DNA from: Umboniibacter marinipuniceus
GTDB taxonomy: Bacteria; Pseudomonadota; Gammaproteobacteria; Pseudomonadales; DSM-25080
Reading direction: 5' to 3'
NCBI RefSeq assembly: GCF_003688415.1
Contig: NZ_REFJ01000001.1
Coordinates: 142,645-206,644 of the forward strand
DNA: 64,000 bases
Shown: one piece after another, positions 26,190 through 36,369 of the stretch
How positions within the stretch are numbered: the first letter of the stretch is position 1
Layout of the letters: each line of letters starts with the position of its first letter
The notes under the pieces: generated by a model
What the model was told of the DNA's origin: nothing
The model's input: only the letters and a program-made list of their open reading frames with translations
Database searches by the model: none
Made by a program: the position numbers and the translations under genes

Positions 26190-28277
26190 ATGAGGAAACA
26201 GAGTACTGGAGCAGGTAAGGGTCAATTAATTGGCTTAGTAAGCTTCCTGCTAGTGATTGTCTTAGGTGGGGTAGGCTTTGGCTTCTTCATGCTGAGTGAG
26301 TATGAACGTCAAGATGCTGCAGCGCGTCAGCAGTTAGCGGATTTACGCGCTGACTCTTTGGCACTGGTTGTGGCGTCTCAGGACTCATTGGCGGGTCAGG
26401 AAGATGCATTTTTGCGTTTGTCTGGCTCCTCTCAGTCGCTTAATCGTAACTGGCAGGGCTTGCGAGATAAATTGGCAGCACAGCGAGTGGATGCCGAGCA
26501 GTTAGCGTTAGTGTCACAGAATTCCGATACAATTTATTCTGCGGCCACATCCTTGGATGCTAACCGGGACACTATTTTGTTCCTTCATCAGGTTGCTTCG
26601 CGCTTGAATGAAACAATCCCGCTTCTTCAGCAAGAGTACAACAACGTCGTTGAGTCTCTGCTTGAAGAGGGAAATGACGCTCAACAGGTTGCTCTGGCTC
26701 AGATGCAGTCTTGGCGTGCGGAGCGTATTGCTCGTAACGTTGATAAAATGCTCGCGGGTACCGCCGATGCCGATGAGGCAGCTGATGTATTTAACTACGA
26801 TGCCAGCTTGTTTGGAGAGGTTCTTAACGCCCAGCTAGATGGTAGTATCGCCTTGGGTATTGCGCCTATCGAAGATGAGTTCGCACGCGAGTCATTGGTT
26901 GAGATTCTTAGCTTGTTCTCATTCGTAGATGAATCAGTTGATGAGATCTTTGCCGCAACACCTGCACTGCTTGAATCGAGAGCAGCAGGCACTGACGTAT
27001 TGAATACATCGCCAACTTTCCAGACCCAGCTCGATGAGTTGAACGCTACGATTAATGAGTTAGGTGGTATGCGAGCCATCAACCAGCAGATGGTTACCAT
27101 CGCTGCAGCCGTTGCAGTTGGTTTGATGATGCTGATCGCCTTGCTCTATAACCGCCGAAGCGCGGATCGCACCGCAACCGTGGAGCGTGAAAACGAGCGA
27201 AACCAGAACGCGATTCTGCGTTTACTTGATGAGCTTGCGGATTTGGCAGAAGGTGATTTGACCACTACAGCAACGGTAACGGAGGATTTTACCGGTACCA
27301 TTGCGGACTCGATCAACTATACCATTGACCAATTACGCGAACTTGTCACGCGGATTAACAACACGGCAACCCGAGTAACCAGTGCGGCGCAGACCACTCG
27401 AGCTACCGCCTTGACGCTAGCCGAGGCATCGGACCACCAGGCCCAAGAGATTGCGGGTGCATCTGCGGCGGTAAATGAGATGGCCGTTACCATTGATCAG
27501 GTATCTGCGAACGCGGCAGAGTCTGCTGGTGTAGCGGAGCGATCGGTATCGATCGCAGCGAACGGTGCTGAGGTTGTACAGAGTACTATCTCCGGGATGG
27601 ATAACATTCGTGAGCAGATTCAGGAATCATCGAAGCGTATTAAGCGCCTTGGTGAATCGTCGCAGGAAATTGGTGATATCGTATCCTTGATTAACGACAT
27701 TGCCGATCAGACGAACATTCTGGCTTTGAACGCTGCTATTCAGGCATCGATGGCGGGTGAAGCCGGTCGAGGCTTCGCGGTTGTTGCGGATGAGGTTCAG
27801 CGACTAGCAGAACGTTCAGCAAACGCAACGAAGCAGATTGAGGGTCTGGTAAAGACCATTCAGAACGATACCAATGAGGCGGTAGTCTCAATGGAACAAA
27901 CCACTGCAGAGGTGGTAAACGGTGCAGCTTTAGCTGAACGAGCCGGTGTATCGCTGGAAGAAATTGAAAGCGTATCGTCTAACCTAGCTGAATTGATTCA
28001 GAACATCTCCAATGCGGCGCGTCAGCAGGCAGCGTCAGCAGGCCATATCTCTACCACGATGAACGTGATTCAGGAAATTACTGTACAGACTTCGCAGGGT
28101 ACGAGTGACGCGGCAGACTCTATTGGCCAGCTGGCTGAAATGGCGGTTGAGTTACAGGATTCGGTTGCGGGCTTTAAGCTTCCAAGTGATTTACCTGAAG
28201 AGATTCCTGAAGATGCTATCGACGAGCTCATTGACCTTGCAGAAGAAGAGACTGCAGCGCCGACAGCCATTGGTTAG
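26190..28277 (+). CDS. pilJ: Pilus chemoreceptor PilJ
   Basis: Methyl-accepting chemotaxis protein of 695 residues that senses pilin or surface contact for twitching. Membrane helices lie at about 12-34 and 308-328. Between them is the periplasmic PilJ-type helical sensor (about 35-305). A HAMP-like segment (about 345-390) and a long cytoplasmic coiled coil follow. The signalling hairpin tip is near residues 505-545 ([20 protein letters not shown], then [16 protein letters not shown]), typical of PilJ. There is no C-terminal pentapeptide for methylase docking. AGGAGC lies 8 bp before the ATG. Confidence 0.96.
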   Translation: MRKQSTGAGKGQLIGLVSFLLVIVLGGVGFGFFMLSEYERQDAAARQQLADLRADSLALVVASQDSLAGQEDAFLRLSGSSQSLNRNWQGLRDKLAAQRVDAEQLALVSQNSDTIYSAATSLDANRDTILFLHQVASRLNETIPLLQQEYNNVVESLLEEGNDAQQVALAQMQSWRAERIARNVDKMLAGTADADEAADVFNYDASLFGEVLNAQLDGSIALGIAPIEDEFARESLVEILSLFSFVDESVDEIFAATPALLESRAAGTDVLNTSPTFQTQLDELNATINELGGMRAINQQMVTIAAAVAVGLMMLIALLYNRRSADRTATVERENERNQNAILRLLDELADLAEGDLTTTATVTEDFTGTIADSINYTIDQLRELVTRINNTATRVTSAAQTTRATALTLAEASDHQAQEIAGASAAVNEMAVTIDQVSANAAESAGVAERSVSIAANGAEVVQSTISGMDNIREQIQESSKRIKRLGESSQEIGDIVSLINDIADQTNILALNAAIQASMAGEAGRGFAVVADEVQRLAERSANATKQIEGLVKTIQNDTNEAVVSMEQTTAEVVNGAALAERAGVSLEEIESVSSNLAELIQNISNAARQQAASAGHISTTMNVIQEITVQTSQGTSDAADSIGQLAEMAVELQDSVAGFKLPSDLPEEIPEDAIDELIDLAEEETAAPTAIG

Positions 28278-28293
28278 GGGCTAAGTCTAAGTT

Positions 28294-29109
28294 TTGACGA
28301 ATATTGATATCGCTCGGTGGGAGGAGTACCTCGAGCACCGAACAGGCGTTTTTCTGAGCGCGCGTTCGGCACATGTGAAAGGTGCTGTAGCGCGTCGCAT
28401 AGTCGCCTCGGGCGCTGCTAACGAAGACGCCTACTGGGAGCTCATGCAGGGCCCCGGCGCAGCATTAGAGTGGTCGCTTTTGGTAGATGAACTCGTTGTT
28501 AAGGATACGCGTTTTTTTCGCCATCGCGCGTCCTTTGAGTTTTTGCGGGAGCATATCAACGGCCGATTAGCCGATGGCTCTATTGGGCCGCTCTACAGTC
28601 TTTGGAGTGTTGGCTGCTCGTCAGGTGAAGAGGCTTGGTCGCTGGCTATGGTCGCTAACGATTGCTTTAATCTTGCGGTTGAGCATGAGGGTTACTTCGC
28701 AGTTCAAGGCACCGACGTTAGTATGCAAGCAATTAGCCAGAGTCGTGAAGGTGATTACGGGCAACAGCAGGTTGGCCAGCTAACAACCGGTGAGCGTGCA
28801 CGCTATTTAGAAGCGGTGGAGCGTCGCTACCGAATCGCGCCGGAACTGCGGCAGCGAGCTGCCTTTAATGTTGGCAATATTATCGAAATGAGCAGAGATG
28901 GGCTTAAATATGACGTCCTGTTCTGTCAAAACCTGTTGGTTTACTTCCGTAAGTGGAGGCGCCGTCGAGTACTTGATTTAATGGTCTCGAGAATGAATGT
29001 TAACGGCTTGCTGATTATTGGTCCTGGAGAGATGACCCAATGGCAGCATCCGAAGTTACGATTCGTTGGTAAGGGTGATGTTGTCGCTTACCAAAAAATA
29101 ATAGAATAA
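28294..29109 (+). CDS. pilK: CheR-type methyltransferase PilK
   Basis: SAM-dependent methyltransferase of 271 residues that should methylate glutamates on PilJ. The CheR features are the N-terminal helical domain (about 1-80, with DTRFFRH at 71-77), the SAM site LWSVGCSSGEEAWSLAM and the catalytic-domain motif DVLFCQNLLVYF. The annotated start is TTG 28294, 17 bp after pilJ; the ribosome binding site is poor, and I see no better in-frame start. Its counterpart esterase is ChpB. Confidence 0.92.
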   Translation: MTNIDIARWEEYLEHRTGVFLSARSAHVKGAVARRIVASGAANEDAYWELMQGPGAALEWSLLVDELVVKDTRFFRHRASFEFLREHINGRLADGSIGPLYSLWSVGCSSGEEAWSLAMVANDCFNLAVEHEGYFAVQGTDVSMQAISQSREGDYGQQQVGQLTTGERARYLEAVERRYRIAPELRQRAAFNVGNIIEMSRDGLKYDVLFCQNLLVYFRKWRRRRVLDLMVSRMNVNGLLIIGPGEMTQWQHPKLRFVGKGDVVAYQKIIE

Positions 29110-29123
29110 AAAAGGTAGATGTT

Positions 29124-32100
29124 ATGGCGGTTGACCGTAACTTCACAGCACTGGATTGGATTTCATCCGAACTAGACGAAGTACTAAATGCTGCAACGGG
29201 CGCTTTGAACCAATGGTTGCAAAAGACTGACGATGAAGCGCAGCTGCGTTTCTGTCTTAGTTACCTGCACCAATCCGCTGCAAGTTTGCGAATGGTTGAG
29301 TGTTATGGGGTCGCAGTGCTGGCCGAGGAGCTAGAGCTTCTTTGCCATGCGATAATAAATAGCCGAGTAGCCGAAGTGAGTCGAGCCACGAGCGTTTTGC
29401 GCAAGGGCATTGAAAGCTTGCCAGCATTTGTTAAAGTCGCGGTGGCAGAGCGCGCCGATGATCCGTTACCCCTGTTGCCAATTCTCAATGACATCCGTGC
29501 TGTTCGATCGCACAACCTCTTTAGTGAAACGCCAATATTTCTCCCCGATCTTGCTCCGCTAGAGCTGGCTTCACGCACGCATGTTGACCCCCGGTTTGAT
29601 GATGCAACCCTTAAGGGGGCCATCGCGAAGCTGCGTAAAATGTATCAGTACGCATTGCTTGCGCTGTTGCGAAAGCAAGACCAAGAAAAGGCAGCTACCT
29701 ACCTAGTTGAAGTGACGCTTCGGGTATCCACCATTACCAAGCAGACAGCCGTGTCGCCAATTTGGGACCTAGCATACCTGCTCGCTTGTCGCCTAAAAGA
29801 GGGAGAGGCTAAGCCCTCGGATGCCCTGCTTTTTGTCCTGCGACAACTTGATCGCTACCTTAAATTCATCGAACAATACGGAGCGAAAGCGCTCACAGAA
29901 ATGGCACCTAGAGGTTTGATTAAGAACCTTCTCTATGAGGTTGCGCTCCTCAACACGCCATCCGATCATCTTGATTCTGTGCGAGAACAGTATGGCTTAG
30001 TAAACGCATTACCTCGCCTCGAGGTAGACGATGAATCTGGTAACGCTTGGCCAGTACTCAGTGCCGTTGACCGCCTTAGGATTGTGGCGGGAATCCGACT
30101 TGAGCTGAATGACGCTCGACGTACTTCCGAACAGTATAATCACTCAGACTTAGCGGCTACGCAAAGGCGGCTAATCGGCGCGCTGCGCCGAGCCGCTGAT
30201 GCCCTCTCGCTATTAGGCGAGGGCAAGCATGCGGGGCAGTTAGAGTCTATTCTGAGAAATATTGTTAGCGACGAAGTGAGTGATTACTCCATCACGATTC
30301 GGACGATTGATGTCGTGCTGGAACAGTTGTTAAAGATTGAAGCCGGTCGCCCTTCCCATGAGCTTGTTGAGCGAGATGCTCAACAGTACCGAGCTGTGGA
30401 TGAGGCGCTTACGGGATTGGAAAATTGTAAAGATGCTATAAGTCTATTTATTGCTCAACAATTCAATCCAGACGCCATAGGTCCAGTCCCGAAACTCCTT
30501 ACCGATGCGCGACTATGTTTGGAAGCTGCCGAAGAGCTCGAAGCTGCACGCGTGCTGGGCGCACTTGCTAGGTACGTCGAGGAAAAGCTCGCTCGTGAAA
30601 GCCAGGTAAATTGGGATCAACTAGACACCCTTGCGAGTGCCATCACTGCGATTGAATACTTGGTAGAGAGTGTTAATGCTTCAGCGGCCGAACGCACACG
30701 ATTAATTCTTCAAGCACAGAACGATGTTGCGGAATTGGGCTATGCCGTAGCACCGATTTCGTCAGCAATCGACTTGTCGAAGCCGCCTATTGATACTAAT
30801 GAGATACCGCAGTTAATTAGCCCGGCCGAGAACGACAGCAACGCGGATAACGAAGCCAACACCTTCGGCGAGCCAGATAGCACCCCTATTGAGGCTTCAG
30901 CAGATACCGAAGCAGCGCAGGTGTCCGAAGAGATGCCGTCAATCGCACGCCCAGATATTGATGAAGAGATTCTAGAAATCTTCTTAGAGGAAGTGGAAGA
31001 AGTACTCGAACAGATTGATATTCATTTTGCCGCTTGGCAGCTTGATCGAACTGACCGCTCTTCCTTGACCGAGTTTCGTCGTGCTTTCCATACCCTAAAA
31101 GGCAGTGGCCGAATGGTCGGGGCGGAAGCGCTAGGCGAGGTTGCTTTTGCCGTGGAGGATTATCTGAATCGACTCCTCGACGGCGCTGTCTTGCCCTCCG
31201 ATCAAGGCGTGGCATTTATTCAAGGCGTTCGCGACTTGGCGCCGCGCTTAGTTGATGCCTTTGCTACCGTGCAACCCGATCCGGATTCGGCACTACAAAG
31301 ACGCTTGGTTGATGTCTCAGAGTGTTTGAAAAAGGAAGATTTAGAGGCGGCGGCTGCGCTACTAGCGGTTGAGCCTGAAACACATTCAGAGGAGCTACCT
31401 GCGTCAGACGTAGTCCCAGATGAAATTGATCATGAGTTGATCGGAATTTTCGTTGCTGAAGCTGGTGTTCACCTCGCTGCGATTAAAGCCTTTATTGCTG
31501 AGGTTCGCAGTACCGAGCCACTTGAGTACGTTCCCAGTGAGGATGTGCGCCGCGCACTTCATACTCTCAAAGGCTCGGCGTATATGTCTGAGCTTAAAGA
31601 TCTGGCCGAGGTTGCGGCCCCCGTGGAGCGCTTAACGAAGGCTCTCATCGCACATCAAGTAAAAGTTGATAAGGCTTTCACAGATTTACTCGCGGGTGTA
31701 GTGACCACGATTGAAGCATTAATTCCGGAGGTTGTAGCGGGGCGATCGGTTGCCGATTTAATTGATCAAGATGCGCTGTTCGCAATGATTGAAGGGCTTC
31801 ATGACCGTTGGATTGAACCTATTTTAGGTGGCCTCCCTGGACAATTCCATAGCTCCAATCCAGAATTTATTGCGCTGATTTCTTCACCGGCCATCGATGC
31901 CCTATTCGATGCCGAAGACATTGTTGATGATTGGGTTGATGGTGATAGCGATGGCGCCATTCCTAAGCTCGTTGAGGCCACTCAAGCGCTTTATGAACTT
32001 TCGCTGAAGACCAATGAGGAAGCTCTGTCCGGCTTTATGGCTGGACTCATTAGCTTGCTACAAGATGCTAGGTTATCTCGAGATGACGAAGCCACCGTGT

Positions 32101-35009
32101 TCGGACTTCGCCACCTTTGCGATACGCTGATCGATCGCATTAACCAGCTCGTAGCCAGTCAAAAAATGACGCCTATAGACAGTGAGCTCGAGCTCATTGA
32201 AGAGCTTATGTCGCGCTTGAAGCAGGCTTCTGAACTGTCGACTTCTGAAACAGAGGATAATCCTACTGAGCCACCTGTTGATCCAAGCTTAATCACTCCC
32301 CTTGAGCTCGTGGGTGAGCACGACGAGGAGCATGAAGAGCCACCTGCTCATGAAGTGCCGGAAGACGAAACTCAAGCGCTCAAAGCGCATCATGAAGCGT
32401 CATCCATGCCTACGTCTGCCGTAGCTGAAGTAAATCATGAACCTCCTAACGACGCCTCAAACGAGGCCGAGTTTGATGATTCGCTGACTATTGAGGCTCA
32501 GCCGGATAGTCAGCTCGAGCACTGTCATTCGGAACCCTCCACAGTGGCTGAAGCGCCTTCAGGCTCTGGAGAGCTAGATGTTGACGCAGCGATGTTGGAG
32601 ATTGATGCGGAAATTCTCGCGCTGTTTGTTGATGAAGCGGAAGAATTGGTGGTATTGCTAGATTCGGCTGCCGACCAGTGGAGTCAGGATCCTGCAGCAA
32701 CGGCGCCTAATGAAGATATTCAGCGCCACTTGCATACCTTCAAGGGTAGTGCTCGCATGGCTGGATTGAACGTAGCCGGTGAAATCGCACACGATTTAGA
32801 GAGCTGGCTCATTCGATACTTCAGGGTGGATGTTCCGTCAGCCGAGCGAGGCACATTAACCACGGCTATTGACCAGCTTCGATATAGTGTAGAGCAAAGT
32901 CGTATCTGGCTGGGTAGCCAGAATTTTAACCTTATTCAGCGTATTGTCGAAGGCGATTCGAGCCTAAGTGCGGTTTCCGCAGCTGGGGAAGTAAGCGAGT
33001 CATCCCCTGAAACAGTGGATGAAAATGCACTAACGGTTATTGGGGATGAAGGTAACCAAGCGCTAAGTAAACTTGTTGAAAATACCGCTTCTCAGAGTAC
33101 CAAGTCAGCCGCAAGCTTCGCTGACCTTGGGGCTGCTACGCAGTTTGAACACAAAGCGCCGCAAGAGGTGGTTCGCGTATCGTCCACGCTACTAGATGAA
33201 ATGGTCAACCTGGCCGGCGAGACGAGTATTGCCCGTTCGCGAGTTGAACAGCAGGTTACTGACTTTGCCTTTAACTTGGACGAAATGGATAACACCATTA
33301 ACCGCCTGCGTGAACAGGTTCGCCGCCTAGATATTGAAACCGAGGCACAAATTCTATTTCGTCAGGAGCAGCTGGCAGAACTGGCTAGTTTAGAGGGTTT
33401 CGACCCGCTCGAGATGGATAGGTATACCACCCTTCAGCAGCTCTCTCGGTCACTGTCTGAGTCGGCATCGGATCTGCAAGATTTGAAGTCATCGCTACTG
33501 GATAATGCCCGAGACACGGAAACGCTATTACTCCAGCAAGGTCGAATTAATACCGATCTTCAGGAAGGCTTGATGCGAAGTCGAATGGTTATGTTCTCGC
33601 GTCTTGTACCGCGATTAAGACGGGTAGTTCGCCAAGTTTCTTCAGAGTTAGGAAAGCCGGTTCGTTTAGAGCTGGGTAACGTGGAAGGCGAACTCGACCG
33701 AAACATGCTTGATAAGATGGTTGGTCCGTTAGAGCACATGCTTCGAAACGCCATTGATCATGGTATTGAAGATGCCGCCGCTCGTGCAGCCAATGGCAAG
33801 GATGAGGAAGGTGTTATCCGTATCTTTGTGGCACGCGAAGGTGCGCAAGTTGTTATCGGCCTCGCCGATGATGGTGACGGCATTAACGTTGAGCGAGTTC
33901 GTCGCAAGGCGATTGATTCGGGGCTGCTGGCAGATTCCCAGGAGCTCAGCGAACAGGAAATTTATCAGTTTATCTTCCGCCCTGGGTTCTCTACTCGCGA
34001 TGACGTGAGTCAGGTTTCTGGACGTGGTGTTGGCCTTGATGTGGTTGCGCAGGAAGTGCGTCAGCTTGGCGGTCAAATTGAGGTATTCTCAGAGCGAGGT
34101 CAAGGTTCTCAGTTTGTAGTGCGGTTACCATTTACCTTATCAGTAAACCGCGCGCTGATGATCACCGTGGCGGATGATACCTTTGCGTTGCCACTATCCA
34201 GTGTAGAGGGTATTGCCCGAATTGAGCCCGCGCAGTTGAGAGCGCTTTATAACAACCCAGAAGCCAAATTTAATTTCGCCGATAACGAGTACGATCTCCG
34301 TTACTTAGGTGAAGTCATGGGCTTGTCGGCACAGCCGCAAAGCATTGACGATACGGGTGCCATTCCATTGGTACTAGTCAAAACCGATGATCATCATTTT
34401 GCGATGCACGTGGATCAGCTCCACGGTTCGCGCGAAATTGTAGTGAAGAGTTTAGGGCCTCAGTTTGCATCAACCCCAGGGCTAAATGGGGCAACCATCC
34501 TGGGTGATGGTACCGTTGTTGTGATCCTTGATTTGGTGGCGATGCTACGTGCCGATCTGGCCCTTGGCTATGAAAAGCATGCGCATGATCTACTTGAGAG
34601 TTCAGTTGCGTCGAGAGAAACGCCGTTGATCATGGTAGTGGATGATTCGGTAACCGTACGTAAAGTGACCAGTCGTCTTCTCAATCGTGAAGGCTTCGAC
34701 GTGGTAACAGCTAAAGATGGTGTTGATGCAGTGCGTCAGCTCCAAGATGTGGTGCCCGATGTCATGCTACTTGATATCGAAATGCCGAATATGGATGGCT
34801 TCGAGGTGGCGAGAACGGTTAAGACCTCGGTGAGATTGAAGCATGTCCCCATTATCATGATTACGTCGCGTACCGGTGAAAAGCACCGTGAGCGGGCGAA
34901 GGAAATTGGGGTGGAAGACTATATGGGTAAGCCATATCAAGAAGATCGACTACTCGCGCAGATCAGGGAGTTTCTATCTGAGCGCGCGGGGTTGGCAGAG
35001 TTTAACTGA
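29124..35009 (+). CDS. chpA: Hybrid histidine kinase ChpA with multiple Hpt domains
   Basis: The 1961-residue CheA-like kinase of the Pil-Chp system. An N-terminal Hpt-like segment keeps His49 but lacks the Lys-Gly (LHQSAASLRM). Three canonical Hpt domains carry HTLKGS or HTFKGS at His656, His813 and His1204, separated by acidic, Pro/Glu-rich linkers. The dimerisation and ATPase core follows, with the N box LRNAIDHGIE (Asn1542), G1 ADDGDGI and G2 SGRGVGLDVV. A CheW-like domain covers about 1660-1800 and a C-terminal receiver has phospho-acceptor Asp1884 (LLDIEMPNMDG). P. aeruginosa ChpA is about 2470 residues with more phosphotransfer domains, so this is a reduced version. It overlaps chpB by 1 bp. 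Confidence 0.96.
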   Translation: MAVDRNFTALDWISSELDEVLNAATGALNQWLQKTDDEAQLRFCLSYLHQSAASLRMVECYGVAVLAEELELLCHAIINSRVAEVSRATSVLRKGIESLPAFVKVAVAERADDPLPLLPILNDIRAVRSHNLFSETPIFLPDLAPLELASRTHVDPRFDDATLKGAIAKLRKMYQYALLALLRKQDQEKAATYLVEVTLRVSTITKQTAVSPIWDLAYLLACRLKEGEAKPSDALLFVLRQLDRYLKFIEQYGAKALTEMAPRGLIKNLLYEVALLNTPSDHLDSVREQYGLVNALPRLEVDDESGNAWPVLSAVDRLRIVAGIRLELNDARRTSEQYNHSDLAATQRRLIGALRRAADALSLLGEGKHAGQLESILRNIVSDEVSDYSITIRTIDVVLEQLLKIEAGRPSHELVERDAQQYRAVDEALTGLENCKDAISLFIAQQFNPDAIGPVPKLLTDARLCLEAAEELEAARVLGALARYVEEKLARESQVNWDQLDTLASAITAIEYLVESVNASAAERTRLILQAQNDVAELGYAVAPISSAIDLSKPPIDTNEIPQLISPAENDSNADNEANTFGEPDSTPIEASADTEAAQVSEEMPSIARPDIDEEILEIFLEEVEEVLEQIDIHFAAWQLDRTDRSSLTEFRRAFHTLKGSGRMVGAEALGEVAFAVEDYLNRLLDGAVLPSDQGVAFIQGVRDLAPRLVDAFATVQPDPDSALQRRLVDVSECLKKEDLEAAAALLAVEPETHSEELPASDVVPDEIDHELIGIFVAEAGVHLAAIKAFIAEVRSTEPLEYVPSEDVRRALHTLKGSAYMSELKDLAEVAAPVERLTKALIAHQVKVDKAFTDLLAGVVTTIEALIPEVVAGRSVADLIDQDALFAMIEGLHDRWIEPILGGLPGQFHSSNPEFIALISSPAIDALFDAEDIVDDWVDGDSDGAIPKLVEATQALYELSLKTNEEALSGFMAGLISLLQDARLSRDDEATVFGLRHLCDTLIDRINQLVASQKMTPIDSELELIEELMSRLKQASELSTSETEDNPTEPPVDPSLITPLELVGEHDEEHEEPPAHEVPEDETQALKAHHEASSMPTSAVAEVNHEPPNDASNEAEFDDSLTIEAQPDSQLEHCHSEPSTVAEAPSGSGELDVDAAMLEIDAEILALFVDEAEELVVLLDSAADQWSQDPAATAPNEDIQRHLHTFKGSARMAGLNVAGEIAHDLESWLIRYFRVDVPSAERGTLTTAIDQLRYSVEQSRIWLGSQNFNLIQRIVEGDSSLSAVSAAGEVSESSPETVDENALTVIGDEGNQALSKLVENTASQSTKSAASFADLGAATQFEHKAPQEVVRVSSTLLDEMVNLAGETSIARSRVEQQVTDFAFNLDEMDNTINRLREQVRRLDIETEAQILFRQEQLAELASLEGFDPLEMDRYTTLQQLSRSLSESASDLQDLKSSLLDNARDTETLLLQQGRINTDLQEGLMRSRMVMFSRLVPRLRRVVRQVSSELGKPVRLELGNVEGELDRNMLDKMVGPLEHMLRNAIDHGIEDAAARAANGKDEEGVIRIFVAREGAQVVIGLADDGDGINVERVRRKAIDSGLLADSQELSEQEIYQFIFRPGFSTRDDVSQVSGRGVGLDVVAQEVRQLGGQIEVFSERGQGSQFVVRLPFTLSVNRALMITVADDTFALPLSSVEGIARIEPAQLRALYNNPEAKFNFADNEYDLRYLGEVMGLSAQPQSIDDTGAIPLVLVKTDDHHFAMHVDQLHGSREIVVKSLGPQFASTPGLNGATILGDGTVVVILDLVAMLRADLALGYEKHAHDLLESSVASRETPLIMVVDDSVTVRKVTSRLLNREGFDVVTAKDGVDAVRQLQDVVPDVMLLDIEMPNMDGFEVARTVKTSVRLKHVPIIMITSRTGEKHRERAKEIGVEDYMGKPYQEDRLLAQIREFLSERAGLAEFN

Positions 35010-35887
35010 TGGACAAGCCACTGATTGGATTGCTTGCGAACGATTTGTTGGCGCTATCCAATCAGCGCGCGATTGCGAAGGCGTCCGGGTTTAAGGTGGC
35101 GTTTAGTGCTCATATTGATGATGACTGGACGCCCAATGACAATCACAAAGAAGTGGCTTGCTGGCTTCATGGGCGAGCCAACGAGGACGCTACATCATTG
35201 GCGGTATTAGTCAGTGATGGCCAGTTACCAAGCCTCAATACACGAGGCTTCGATAATTGGGTAAGCAGGCTAAAGCAGCTTGATCAGCATGGATGTCAAT
35301 CACTCACTAAGTTGATTATTCTCGCCGCGTCAACAGGTGGCCCACAGGTTATCGGCCAGCTACTCGCGCAGTTACCTGTGATTGAGGACGCCGCGCTACT
35401 TGTCGTTCAGCACCAATCAGTGGGTGCTGAACGTTCGATGATTGATCAGTTTTCGAAACAGGGGCGTTGGCCAGTGGTCGCGGTTCAATCGGTCAGTCAG
35501 CTAGCTGGTGGCTATGTCTATGTACTGAGTGCAGAAGATAAAGTTACTTTTGGTAGCAACCTGACTTTGGCACGATCTAGCACCCCGTGGAGCGGGAAAT
35601 TTGCTCCCTCGATTGATCACGTAGTCGGTTCTGTTACTAAGCGGTTTCGAGGCCAGAGTTTAGTGATTTATCTCAGTGGGCTGAGTGGTGAGGGACCAAG
35701 CGGTGCCCGCCTAGCTCAGGGAGCTGGTGCTACGATTTGGGTGCAAGACCCCGCTTCAGCGGTAGCTGACGGAATGATTAATGATGTTAAAGCAGTAATT
35801 AACGTTGAAGCACAGATTCATCCTAATGATATCGCGGATGCTGTGATCAACTGGACAGTAGAAAGGAGACCTCAGTGTCGTTTGTAG
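35009..35887 (+). CDS. chpB: CheB-like methylesterase ChpB with altered triad
   Basis: A 292-residue protein whose CheB esterase domain covers about 100-285. Ser108 (AASTGGPQ) and His135 (VVQHQS) are in place. The third triad position, Asp in the usual T-G-M-x-x-D-G loop, is Glu228 here (SGLSGEGPSG). The N-terminal 95 residues resemble a degenerate receiver with no obvious phospho-acceptor. It is expected to demethylate PilJ against PilK, but the Glu raises doubt about its activity. Its ATG overlaps the chpA stop (TGATG), and its end overlaps chpC by 13 bp. Confidence 0.88.
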   Translation: MDKPLIGLLANDLLALSNQRAIAKASGFKVAFSAHIDDDWTPNDNHKEVACWLHGRANEDATSLAVLVSDGQLPSLNTRGFDNWVSRLKQLDQHGCQSLTKLIILAASTGGPQVIGQLLAQLPVIEDAALLVVQHQSVGAERSMIDQFSKQGRWPVVAVQSVSQLAGGYVYVLSAEDKVTFGSNLTLARSSTPWSGKFAPSIDHVVGSVTKRFRGQSLVIYLSGLSGEGPSGARLAQGAGATIWVQDPASAVADGMINDVKAVINVEAQIHPNDIADAVINWTVERRPQCRL

Positions 35888-36369
35888 ATCATCCATTATT
35901 GGAAAAGCCGAGCGCCGACATCCCTACACTTCTCATGAGTCTGGGTGAAATGAGCGTGGCGCTACCGACGATGTCCGTTGCGGAAATCGTATCTGGAGTG
36001 ACTATTCGACCGGTAAAGGATGGCCCCAAATGGCTGGCGGGTGAGGTGCGCTGGCGGGAGCGAGCGGTACCATTGATTGATCTACAGTACTTGGCAACCG
36101 AGCGCGAATTCGATTACCAAGACGGAGCGCCTATCGCGGTACTCAACAGCGCCGGTGGGAGTGATCACTACCGATTTTTCGCCATTCGCTTGCAGACCGT
36201 GCCACGGATCTTGCGACTTATGGCACCGGATTTAGCCGCGGTTGAAAACGTCACGCTTCCCGGTATGACGATGGCACTGCAGATTCACGAACAGCAGTAT
36301 TGGCTTCCGGACTTGGTTGAAATTGAACAGCACTGGATTGAATATGTGGAGCAGCTTGCTAAGCGCTAA
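35875..36369 (+). CDS. chpC: CheW-like protein ChpC
   Basis: A 164-residue CheW-domain protein, last gene of the Pil-Chp operon. The core WLAGEVRWRERAVPLIDLQYL corresponds to the CheW G-x-x-x-x-R-G-x-x-x-P-x-x-D-L segment. GTG 35875 is the start, with GAAAGGAGAC just upstream; it overlaps chpB by 13 bp. ChpC is an alternative coupling protein for receptors other than PilJ. Its stop overlaps the convergent rsmE by 4 bp. Confidence 0.9.
   Translation: MSFVDHPLLEKPSADIPTLLMSLGEMSVALPTMSVAEIVSGVTIRPVKDGPKWLAGEVRWRERAVPLIDLQYLATEREFDYQDGAPIAVLNSAGGSDHYRFFAIRLQTVPRILRLMAPDLAAVENVTLPGMTMALQIHEQQYWLPDLVEIEQHWIEYVEQLAKR

Noticed and set aside
29303..33298. Several 60-110 codon minus-strand frames within chpA
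   Set aside because: ChpA is continuous with recognisable domains across this region; these frames follow from its codon usage.
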